Of a DNA stretch of 5,551 bases, positions 1 to 5,258 are shown piece by piece. Location: contig CAZNYT010000112.1 in the NCBI GenBank assembly GCA_964577315.1, forward strand, positions 1 to 5,551. Reading direction: 5' to 3'. Both the position numbers and the translations under genes were made by a program. The DNA comes from Desulfonatronospira sp964577315. GTDB lineage: Bacteria; Desulfobacterota; Desulfovibrionia; Desulfovibrionales; Desulfonatronovibrionaceae. Each line of letters begins with the position of its first letter. Positions within the stretch are counted from its first letter, which is position 1. The notes beneath the pieces were generated by a model. The model was not told the origin of the DNA and ran no database searches. It saw only the letters and a program-made list of their open reading frames with translations.

Positions 1-237
1 ATGAAAACAACAGCCAAGGACTTAAGGTTTTTCTCCAGGGAAATCCTGGAGACAGTCAGCAGAGGGGAAGAAGTGATCATCACCTACCGCGGCAAACCCT
101 GCGCCAGACTTGTCCCTTACCAGGCAGCCAAGGACGATGAGTACAAGGAAAAATTGTTCGGAATGTGGCAGGATAACGAATCTGTTGCAGATGTGGATGG
201 CTACATTCGAAGATTACGCCAGGGAAGATTCGCATGA
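1..237 (+). CDS. Phd/YefM-family antitoxin (type II toxin-antitoxin)
   Basis: This 78-residue protein looks like a complete antitoxin of the Phd/YefM family, which is usually about 75-90 residues. Such proteins bind their own promoter through the N-terminal half and neutralise a partner toxin with the C-terminal half. The N-terminal part (residues 3-41) carries the family pattern: TAKDLR, a helix with SREILETVSRGEE, the strand VIITYRGKP, then ARLVPY. The C-terminal part (about 44-78) is charged, as expected for a toxin-binding tail. The ATG is the first base of the window, so no promoter or ribosome site can be seen, and a longer start cannot be excluded. The stop overlaps the ATG of the next frame as ATGA, the usual coupling of antitoxin and toxin. 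That toxin frame is broken, so this is probably an orphan antitoxin. Family assignment is firm; the present role is unknown. Confidence 0.85.
   Translation: MKTTAKDLRFFSREILETVSRGEEVIITYRGKPCARLVPYQAAKDDEYKEKLFGMWQDNESVADVDGYIRRLRQGRFA
221..225 (+). promoter_or_regulatory. Ribosome binding site of the truncated toxin frame
   Basis: AGGGA lies 8 bases before the ATG at 234, inside the 3' end of the antitoxin gene. It supports the idea that an authentic toxin start once followed here, translationally coupled to the antitoxin. Confidence 0.45.
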
Positions 238-350
238 TCATGGATACAGACGTCCTGATCTGGTATCTGCTGCAGCCTGGCTCACTCACTGCTTCTGGGT
301 TGGACAAAAGCCCAGATTCCGAATGCGGTTATAAGCCCACAGCCCCATAA
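234..350 (+). pseudogene. Truncated PIN-domain (VapC-like) toxin remnant
   Basis: The frame starts at an ATG that overlaps the antitoxin stop (ATGA). Its first residues are MIMDTDVLIWYL. This is the usual N-terminus of a PIN-domain ribonuclease toxin: a hydrophobic strand with the first metal-binding aspartate, in the MDTDVLIW pattern. After about residue 12 (near base 270) the translation becomes LQPGSLTASGLDK and shows no PIN character, and it stops at codon 39. A normal VapC is about 125-145 residues with three further acidic catalytic residues, all absent here. From about base 286 the DNA is accounted for by a VanZ-like fragment on the opposite strand. The toxin was therefore most likely cut by a deletion or recombination. 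The remnant cannot be an active nuclease. The identification rests on a short motif plus position behind the antitoxin. Confidence 0.7.
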
Positions 351-561
351 ACGCTCCAATCCCGTCCAACACCACATCGCTCACCGAGCCGTACCGACCC
401 GGAACGAAAGTCTGATACCATTCCTGAAAAATCCCGAAACCGATAGTCAAAAACAGGGCCAGTACCACAGCGTTTCTGGCCTGTACGTAAGCATCCAGAC
501 ACCAGCGCCACAAAAAGGCCAGCAGGCCGTAGGCAGGTATATGTATAAGATTCTGAAGACC
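286..561 (-). pseudogene. VanZ-like membrane protein fragment, 5'-truncated
   Basis: Read on the - strand, the open frame from 561 down to the TGA at 286-288 encodes 91 residues with the VanZ-family signature. It has an N-terminal segment NLIHIPAYGLLAFLW, a hydrophobic helix ALFLTIGFGIFQEW, the conserved E/Q pair in EWYQ, then FVPGRYGSVSDVVLDGIGAFMG. The order ExxQ...PGR...D...G is typical of VanZ domains. A stop codon (562-564) precedes the frame. No ATG occurs in frame and the TTG at 511-513 lies inside the homologous part, so the first transmembrane segment and the start codon of a normal protein of about 120 residues are missing. The 3' end abuts the point where the PIN-toxin remnant loses homology. 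VanZ-like proteins are small membrane proteins, mostly of unknown function, named for a teicoplanin-resistance gene. Expression of a TTG-started 75-residue protein is possible but unlikely. Confidence 0.7.
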
Positions 562-875
562 TTATCCCTTTTCAGCTGTACCTGAGCAAACCGTACCTGC
601 ATTCCGCCCTGAATATCCTGAGCAATATAGTCTATTTCCTGCCCATGGGCATTTTGTTCTCAACCTGCCTAACCAAGCATTTATCCGGACCTGGGGCCAG
701 GGCCATGAGCCTTTTGTTTCTGATCCTGGCCGGACTCCTGGCCGGGATCATAGAGTTCGGCCAGGTCTTTATCCCGGAAATATACCCGGACATAACAGAC
801 TGGCTATGCATGGTGGCCGGGGCCATGTGCGGACACGTCCTGGGCTGCCTGATCTGGAAAAAACAGATGCGCTGA
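549..875 (+). pseudogene. Second VanZ-like fragment, opposite strand, 5'-truncated
   Basis: The + frame is open from 549 (after a TAA at 546-548) to the TGA at 873-875 and encodes 108 residues. It shows another form of the VanZ domain: EDLIPFQLYL, then NILSNIVYFLPMGILF as one membrane segment, a second hydrophobic stretch LFLILAGLLAGIIEFGQVFIPE with the conserved E and Q, then PDITDWLCMVAGAMCGHVLG. The final residues are basic (WKKQMR). Similarity to the family begins before the first ATG at 645, and no ATG, GTG or TTG codon occurs in frame between 549 and 645, so the 5' end is lost. A 76-residue product from the ATG at 645 could in principle be made, but no convincing ribosome site precedes it. 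It differs from the fragment on the other strand, so the two are not simply an inverted duplication of one sequence. Confidence 0.65.
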
Positions 876-1134
876 ATCATCCTTAACAAAACCAAACAAG
901 CGGGCCATGCAGCCTGGTATTGACTGAAAAGTACCCCGGGACCGGTTGTTGCTTTGTCCGGGATGAACTTCTACAGGCCTTAATTGCACATATCGCGCTT
1001 GACGCGAGATGTGCAGTTGACCCAAAGCCTTCTTCCTGGCGTACTTGGCCGGCGGTTCAATTTCTTTTGAGGAAACCGCCCGGGTTAATTACACACTTTA
1101 AACCAAGCGTGATGTGGGTAAAAAGTGGATCAAA
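876..1134. other. Gene-free stretch rich in inverted repeats
   Basis: I recognise no gene in these 259 bases. They contain a near-perfect hairpin (981-1019), a second dyad GGCGGTT/AACCGCC at 1051-1057 and 1074-1080 with a nested TCAA/TTGA pair, an imperfect dyad around CCCGGGAC and GTCCGGG near 936-963, and the first copy of a 36-base direct repeat (1087-1122). An open - strand frame runs through 1088-804 with fragments such as KEIEPPAKYARKKALGQ, but no family is recognisable, the frame continues antisense into the VanZ fragment, and it may be chance. The stretch could be a remnant of a mobile element or a dispersed intergenic repeat. Confidence 0.5.
981..1019. repeat. Strong inverted repeat / hairpin
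   Basis: The arms TGCACATATCGCG (985-997) and CGCGAGATGTGCA (1003-1015) pair at 12 of 13 positions around the 5-base loop CTTGA. Weak A-T and G-T pairs extend the stem outward to about 981 and 1019. No T-run follows on either strand, so it is not a textbook intrinsic terminator. It lies about 115 bases beyond the stop of the epimerase gene on the - strand and may act as a 3' stabilising or weak terminating structure. Alternatively it belongs to a dispersed repeat. Confidence 0.6.
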
Positions 1135-1168
1135 TTACACACTTTGAGCAATGCGTGAAGTGGGTAAA
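1087..1168. repeat. Two direct 36-base repeats with 46-base period
   Basis: Copy 1 (1087-1122) and copy 2 (1133-1168) both run from AATTACACACTTT through GCGTGA to GTGGGTAAA. Aligned without gaps they differ at only 5 of 36 positions (bases 1100, 1102, 1104, 1106 and 1113 of copy 1). A 10-base spacer separates them. Copy 2 lies inside the 3' end of the epimerase gene: its TTA at 1135-1137 is the stop codon on the - strand, and it encodes most of the last dozen residues. Each copy has a short CACTT/AAGTG-like dyad, weaker in copy 1. Multiple direct terminal repeats of this kind occur at ends of some insertion elements such as the IS21 family, but no transposase is visible, so that origin is only a suggestion. 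Confidence 0.8.
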
Positions 1169-2307
1169 TGGGCTTTGGGTGTGGCGAGTATCTGGGCGAT
1201 TCTCTGACTGGCGCGGCCGTCCCAATGCTCGGGGATTGTGGAGGGTTTGAAGTGACCAGCCAGAATCCGCTCTACGGCTTTGCGCAAGAGATCCATGTCC
1301 CGGCCTATGAGTATATTGCTACCGGACTCCAGGGTAACCGGCCGCTCGGTATTCTCCCGCAGGGTCAGGCAGGGGATGCGCAGGGCGGTGGTTTCCTCCT
1401 GCAGCCCGCCGCTGTCCGTAAGTACCAGGGCGGCATCCTTCCAGAGGTAGAGAAAGTCGTCGTAGCCCAGGGGCGGAAACAGGATCAGTCCCTTTTCTAC
1501 TGGCAAGGATAGATCCTTTGGCTCCAGCATGCCGCTCATAAGCCCGAACCCTTCCAGTCTGGCCCTGGTCCTGGGATGGCAGGGAAAGAGCACCGGGATC
1601 TTTTGAGCAATATCCTGCAAAGCTTTGACTATAGCCTCCAGATCCTCAAAGCGGTCCACGTTGGAGGGCCGGTGCAGGGTAAGACAGGCGTACTCCCGGG
1701 GCAGCCCAGCCTTGAACTCTTGCATTTCAGGACTCGGCCCGGTCTTACTTAATTTATCCAACTGATAAAAAAGATTGTCGATCATTACATGGCCCACAAA
1801 ATGAACTGCCTCCTGCGGCTTGCCCTCCTGAAGCAGGTTGTAAGTACCGCTTTTTTCCGTGGTAAAGAAAATGTCCGTGATGGCATCAGTAGCCAGGCGG
1901 TTGATCTCCTCAGGCATGGACCGGTCCCCGGAGCGCAGCCCAGCCTCTACATGCACCAAGCAAATGCCCAGCTTTTTGGCCACCAGCCCGGCGGCAATGG
2001 TGGAGTTAACGTCCCCCACCACCAGGACCATATCCGGTTTTTCCTGGATGCAGACTTCCTCGAACCTGACCATAATGGCCGCGGTCTGCTGGGCGTGAGT
2101 GCCTGAGCCCACCTCCAGGTTATAGTCCGGCCTGGGGATATCCAGCTCGTCAAAAAATGATCCGGACATGTTCTGGTCATAGTGCTGACCTGTATGCACC
2201 AGCAGAGGCGCTATTCTATCCGAATAATCCCGCCTCAACACCCGCAGAACAGGGGCTATCTTCATGAAATTAGGCCTGGCTCCGGCCACCAAAACGATCT
2301 TGATCAT
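1135..2307 (-). CDS. wecB: UDP-N-acetylglucosamine 2-epimerase, non-hydrolysing
   Basis: This 390-residue cytoplasmic enzyme interconverts UDP-GlcNAc and UDP-ManNAc, a precursor step for many surface polysaccharides. It has the two Rossmann-like domains of the WecB/MnaA family at normal length. Visible motifs are GARPNFMKIAPV (9-20), HTGQHYD (38-44), VVGDVNST (95-102, with the conserved Asp at 98), HVEAGLRSGD (118-127, Glu120), MPEEINR (130-136, the acid pair and Arg), TLHRPSNVD (209-217, His211), DSGGLQEE (297-304) and LRENTERP (315-322). The start at 2307 is chosen because MIKIVLVAGARPN is the family N-terminus and CGGAG sits 5 bases upstream; the open frame extends to 2526, but that part overlaps the preceding gene and has no homology. 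Only 28 bases separate it from the TIGR03790-family gene, so they are probably cotranscribed. The family's usual end is near RIAQIL; the extra C-terminal tail of about 16 residues is largely encoded by a 36-base repeat. Substrate is inferred from family. Confidence 0.93.
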   Translation of the reverse strand: MIKIVLVAGARPNFMKIAPVLRVLRRDYSDRIAPLLVHTGQHYDQNMSGSFFDELDIPRPDYNLEVGSGTHAQQTAAIMVRFEEVCIQEKPDMVLVVGDVNSTIAAGLVAKKLGICLVHVEAGLRSGDRSMPEEINRLATDAITDIFFTTEKSGTYNLLQEGKPQEAVHFVGHVMIDNLFYQLDKLSKTGPSPEMQEFKAGLPREYACLTLHRPSNVDRFEDLEAIVKALQDIAQKIPVLFPCHPRTRARLEGFGLMSGMLEPKDLSLPVEKGLILFPPLGYDDFLYLWKDAALVLTDSGGLQEETTALRIPCLTLRENTERPVTLESGSNILIGRDMDLLRKAVERILAGHFKPSTIPEHWDGRASQRIAQILATPKAHLPTSRIAQSV

Positions 2308-2312
2308 GGTTT

Positions 2313-2317
2313 CTCCG
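2313..2317 (-). promoter_or_regulatory. Ribosome binding site of the epimerase gene
   Basis: On the - strand CGGAG stands 5 bases before the ATG at 2307. It decides the start against the longer open frame reaching 2526, and it lies in the short gap after the preceding gene, consistent with translation from a shared mRNA. Confidence 0.7.
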
Positions 2318-2335
2318 AATCTGTTGAGTCCAAGG

Positions 2336-3580
2336 TTAATAATTCTTGAACGGCCGGTACAGCGGATCTCCCACCAGGACCATCTTCCAGGACCAGGAGG
2401 GTATGGAATAAAAATATACTTCTGCCAGGCTAAGGCGCCCGTCCGTAAGCAGGGCAAAAAAGATCTCCGGCGGGGGAAAGGCCTGGACGTACGGCTCGCC
2501 CACCGGCCCCAAAGTGGCGGCCACACCTTCTTCCAGCATCCTCTTGCACCAGTACCGCCCCCTTCTCAGGCTCTGACACTCCTGGCTGGCGATATGATAA
2601 CCCACAGATCCCGGCTGCCATTCAAATGCTGGCACATACCTGGCCAGACTGTACCAGCCCGCATACAGGGCTGCTTCAGGGCAGTCCCCGGGCTGAAAAA
2701 GCGCGCTGGTCTCTTCCACGATTACCGGCATGATGTCATTGGACTCCAGGTGCAGCGCGGCCTGGTGCAGGGAATAGTCATACAGGCCGTAGCCTCCCTG
2801 GGGACGTTCATCAGACATGGGCCATCTGGCGTCAAAGTATGCCCTGCCCTGCAGGCCGACTTTCTCTGTCTGGATGCTGTCGTGGATGATCCGTTTGACA
2901 ATTTCTGAATCAGCCCCGTCCAGCCTGGAGACCATGAGTATCCGATCCGGGCCGCCGGGGGCACGCCTGGGACCTTGCGTTCCCACAAAATGCGGGTTGG
3001 GCACCCACATGGCCAATGGGTAATCCCCGGCAAGAATCAGGGCCAGCTCCGAATCCACCGAAGCAGAAGTGTTTCTTTCTCTTTTCTCCTGGGAAATCCT
3101 ATCCCGCACATCCTGCAGCTGTCCCTGGATATCCTCCTTTTCCTCACCCTCAACCTGCTCCAAGAGCCCCTGCAGCAGATCCCTGCGCTCCTGCATCTGC
3201 TTCAGCCTGTGCTCTGCATCCTCGCTCACCTGCGCTGCCCCCACCCGCAGAGGAACACCGTACATGGTCAGCAGACAGCGGATATTTTCCCCGTGTTCGT
3301 GTTCCTTAAGGAATCTGCGCACCGGGGGAACAATCCTGCGCTCAAAGTCATCCCGGCTGACCGTCTCCCTGTCCGTAACCCAGATCTGAACCAGATTTTC
3401 TTCCGGAACGCCCCGCTCTCGCATGTAATACCTGGCCAGCCCCACGCTTTCCGAGGCATTCTTGTTGGCCACAACCAGTATCTCCCCCGGCTTAAGGGAA
3501 GCATGAACATGCTGGACCGGGAAAAAGACCAGAAATCCCCAGCAAATAAAGAGCCCGGCATAAAATACAATTTTAAGCAT
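2336..3580 (-). CDS. TIGR03790-family secreted protein (exosortase-associated)
   Basis: This is a 414-residue protein of unknown function that matches the pattern I know for the TIGR03790 family. An N-terminal signal peptide (MLKIVFYAGLFICWGFLVFF, probable cleavage after VHA at 25-27) predicts export. The mature part starts with GEILVVANKNASESVGLARYY and RGVPEENLV (about 32-64), then LTMYGVPLRVG (104-114). Next come a charged, probably coiled-coil segment (about 117-169), SVDSELALI (174-182), and a conserved C-terminal half with GWYSLARYV (308-316), YHIAS (328-332), GPVGEPY and the closing GDPLYRPF (404-411). The start at 3580 is preferred over an in-frame GTG at 3592, because AGGTGGAG lies 6 bases before the ATG and overlaps that GTG. 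The epimerase gene follows after 28 bases. From memory, the family is described as occurring only in genomes carrying exosortase; its biochemical role is unknown. Confidence 0.85.
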   Translation of the reverse strand: MLKIVFYAGLFICWGFLVFFPVQHVHASLKPGEILVVANKNASESVGLARYYMRERGVPEENLVQIWVTDRETVSRDDFERRIVPPVRRFLKEHEHGENIRCLLTMYGVPLRVGAAQVSEDAEHRLKQMQERRDLLQGLLEQVEGEEKEDIQGQLQDVRDRISQEKRERNTSASVDSELALILAGDYPLAMWVPNPHFVGTQGPRRAPGGPDRILMVSRLDGADSEIVKRIIHDSIQTEKVGLQGRAYFDARWPMSDERPQGGYGLYDYSLHQAALHLESNDIMPVIVEETSALFQPGDCPEAALYAGWYSLARYVPAFEWQPGSVGYHIASQECQSLRRGRYWCKRMLEEGVAATLGPVGEPYVQAFPPPEIFFALLTDGRLSLAEVYFYSIPSWSWKMVLVGDPLYRPFKNY

Positions 3581-3586
3581 GGTTAA

Positions 3587-3594
3587 CTCCACCT
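3587..3594 (-). promoter_or_regulatory. Strong ribosome binding site of the TIGR03790 gene
   Basis: On the - strand AGGTGGAG lies 6 bases before the ATG at 3580, a near-consensus Shine-Dalgarno site with good spacing. It overlaps the alternative GTG start at 3592 and so argues for the ATG. Confidence 0.8.
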
Positions 3595-3712
3595 TTGCTC
3601 GTAACTTGCTATTCCAAAGTTCTCTGGCAACACCTTGTTTTTATTGACCATTTACACAATTTTACGTATCCGAAGCGATAACTGATTTAACCTATTGATT
3701 TCTTTGCCTTTA

Positions 3713-3728
3713 CTTTTAACCTTTTAAC
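3713..3728. repeat. Tandem 8-base repeat CTTTTAAC x2
   Basis: Two perfect adjacent copies of CTTTTAAC lie in the intergenic region, about 135 bases upstream of the TIGR03790 start (GTTAAAAG twice on the gene's own strand). It may be a regulator binding site or a chance feature of AT-rich DNA. Confidence 0.4.
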
Positions 3729-3816
3729 TCTCGAGCTCGTAATCAGCTGTTAAGAACCCTTTTGCCTGTATAACTATTAATTTTCACTGATTATCAGTTC
3801 CATAGAGAAGTTAATC

Positions 3817-5175
3817 TCACTGCCCTGTACCGACATTGGACACCACGTAACGGTACTTGCCCGAAGCGTCCCTGGGAACAGCATCCACATGCTCTACCCG
3901 GACCTGAACCTCCCTGCCCATGCGCTTTCTAAAGCCCTGTTCCAGGCGCTGGTCCCCGTCCAAGGGATATAAACCGTTATGCGTGACAAGAAGAATCCGC
4001 ACCAGATCCACGTGTTCCTGAACAATCTTGAATTCTTCAACTCCCTGGATGTCCCGGACCACGTAAATAAGAGACAGGGCGTGCTGCCAGCGCCCATCCG
4101 GGGTTAATATGAAATCCGTTGTTCTGCCCCGAATCTCAGCCATAGTGGACCAGGTCCTGCCGCACGGACAATCAGTCCTGCCAGCCCTGGCCATGTCTCC
4201 GGTTCGGTAGCGGATAAAAGGCATGCCCCAGGCATCAAGATGAGTTATGACCACCTCCCCGTCTTCGCCCTCAGCCGCAGCCTCCCCTTTTTCACTTATC
4301 AGCTCCAGGATATAATTGGGATCCATGACATGATAGGTTCCCTCCCGGCACTGATGATTAATAAATCCGCCCTCCCTGCTTCCATACGAATCAACTACCG
4401 GAACCCCTCCCAGCATCCTGCCTATGACCTCTTTTTGGTGATCATAAAGAACCTCGGCCGTGGAAAAAACAACCCTGACCCCAAGGCCGCCAAGCTCAAC
4501 GCCCTGCTCCTGGGCCATGGAGCAGAAAAGACTGATGGTGCTGGGATAACCGAACAGGCATTTGGGCTTGAATGAACGCATCCTGGAAACGATCTGCGGG
4601 ACCATTTCTCTGGAAATCTCAAAAGCGCTGAACAGATATTCGTTGGTCAATCTGTCTCTTAGCTGCTTGAGCCTGTCCTGGCCTGCCATCTCCACAGGAG
4701 ATCCCCAGAGATAGAATTCCCTGTCCCCGATATCCACGTCCCACCAGCGATGGGTCATGATCCTGGCCGCCTTGTCCCAGGCCTGCCTTCTGCGGTCAAA
4801 ATAAAAGACCAGGGGCTGTCCGGAAGATCCACCTGTGTTGTATCGGTGCAGCCCGCCGGGGCAGTCCTTCCAGAGCATGGAATCAAGATTCTCCCTTATC
4901 TCGGTCTTAGTGAGCAGGGGAATATTCCTGAGGTCCTCAATGCAGCGGACATCCTCGGGAATAAATCCAGCTGCTGCGAAACGCTCCTGGTAAAAAGAGG
5001 TATTGTCCCGGGCATGGATGAGCAGGGCCTTAAACTTTTTGAGCTGCATATCCCGGAGATCGTCCGGAGCAGCCCATTGCAACCTCTCCAGCTCAGCCAG
5101 ACAGGACATGGTCCTGCGGCGCATTAGCCTTTCGTGAAGAGGAAAGACAAAATGTTTTATCAATTTGGGATGCAT
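3817..5175 (-). CDS. Phenylacetate-CoA ligase / CapK-like adenylate-forming enzyme
   Basis: This 452-residue protein belongs to the PaaK/CapK branch of adenylate-forming enzymes, which activate a carboxylic acid with ATP and may pass it to CoA or another acceptor. Visible motifs in order are FPLHERL (11-17), the FYQERF entry region (61-66), the ATP-binding loop TGGSSGQP (114-121), SYGSREGG (263-270), YRTGD (323-327), a CPCGR motif (336-340), GRTTDFI (350-356) and a C-terminal small domain ending SGKYRYVVS (438-446) with the probable catalytic Lys440. All core elements are present, so it should be active; length is normal. The ATG at 5175 directly follows an in-frame TAA and has no clear Shine-Dalgarno, but the N-terminal FPLHERL region is typical, so no later start fits. 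Family members of this kind are common in capsule and exosortase-linked polysaccharide loci, which suits the neighbours. The acid substrate cannot be read from sequence, and true phenylacetate ligase activity is unlikely in this context. Confidence 0.88.
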   Translation of the reverse strand: MHPKLIKHFVFPLHERLMRRRTMSCLAELERLQWAAPDDLRDMQLKKFKALLIHARDNTSFYQERFAAAGFIPEDVRCIEDLRNIPLLTKTEIRENLDSMLWKDCPGGLHRYNTGGSSGQPLVFYFDRRRQAWDKAARIMTHRWWDVDIGDREFYLWGSPVEMAGQDRLKQLRDRLTNEYLFSAFEISREMVPQIVSRMRSFKPKCLFGYPSTISLFCSMAQEQGVELGGLGVRVVFSTAEVLYDHQKEVIGRMLGGVPVVDSYGSREGGFINHQCREGTYHVMDPNYILELISEKGEAAAEGEDGEVVITHLDAWGMPFIRYRTGDMARAGRTDCPCGRTWSTMAEIRGRTTDFILTPDGRWQHALSLIYVVRDIQGVEEFKIVQEHVDLVRILLVTHNGLYPLDGDQRLEQGFRKRMGREVQVRVEHVDAVPRDASGKYRYVVSNVGTGQ

Positions 5176-5258
5176 TTATCTGATTGGATTTACATTTAAT
5201 TGGCATGAAGGAATGATAAGAGATAGGTAACCATTCCCTAAATCTTTCTGGCCAGGGC
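5176..5258 (-). other. 83-base gap between amidotransferase and CapK-like genes
   Basis: The gap separates two genes on the same strand. I see no strong terminator hairpin with a T-run and no clear Shine-Dalgarno before the downstream ATG. It is compatible with read-through from the amidotransferase gene or with a weak promoter of its own. Confidence 0.4.

Larger units (their letters stand above)
3581..3816 (-). promoter_or_regulatory. AT-rich intergenic region, probable promoter of the TIGR03790-wecB unit
   Basis: These 236 bases hold no gene and are much more AT-rich than the flanking genes. Short structures visible are an odd palindrome ACTGAT-T-ATCAGT (3786-3798), an 8-base palindrome CGAGCTCG (3732-3739) and a tandem 8-base repeat CTTTTAAC (3713-3720 and 3721-3728). 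The palindrome just after the upstream gene has a one-base loop and no proper T-run, so it is more operator-like than terminator-like. I could not find a convincing -35/-10 pair or a sigma-54 type site. The size, composition and distance make it the likely place where a new transcript starts, but this is inferred from context. Confidence 0.4.

Noticed and set aside
209..217. Unusual His-loop in the epimerase (protein residues 209-217, TLHRPSNVD instead of HRRE)
   Set aside because: As far as I know this HRPSNVD form is common in one subfamily of non-hydrolysing epimerases, so it is not a special feature. The numbers given are residue positions, not bases.
1087..1168. CRISPR array
   Set aside because: There are only two imperfect copies with a 10-base spacer, one of them inside a gene, and no cas genes.
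2308..2526. Upstream extension of the epimerase reading frame to 2526
   Set aside because: The added 73 residues are W/R/P-rich, unlike the family, overlap the 3' end of the TIGR03790 gene, and the ATG at 2307 has a ribosome site and the family N-terminus.
2264..2908. Long + strand open frame antisense to the epimerase and TIGR03790 genes
   Set aside because: It lies opposite two well-supported genes, has no recognisable domain, and its composition is that of a complement of coding DNA.
2975..3586. Long + strand open frame antisense to the TIGR03790 gene
   Set aside because: It mirrors the coiled-coil and signal-peptide coding region, has no recognised motif and no convincing ribosome site.
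3581..3592. GTG start at 3592 for the TIGR03790 gene
   Set aside because: The GTG overlaps the Shine-Dalgarno sequence serving the ATG at 3580, which begins a normal signal peptide.
3620..3660. Possible sigma-54 site around GGTGTTGCC on the - strand
   Set aside because: The GG and GC elements do not have the required 12-base spacing.
3644..3672. Possible + strand promoter TTGACC, 17 bases, TATCCG
   Set aside because: The -10 element is poor and it would read antisense into the CapK-like gene with no + strand gene downstream.
3786..3798. Palindrome ACTGATTATCAGT as intrinsic terminator of the CapK-like gene
   Set aside because: The loop would be one base, the stem is AT-rich and no proper T-run follows.
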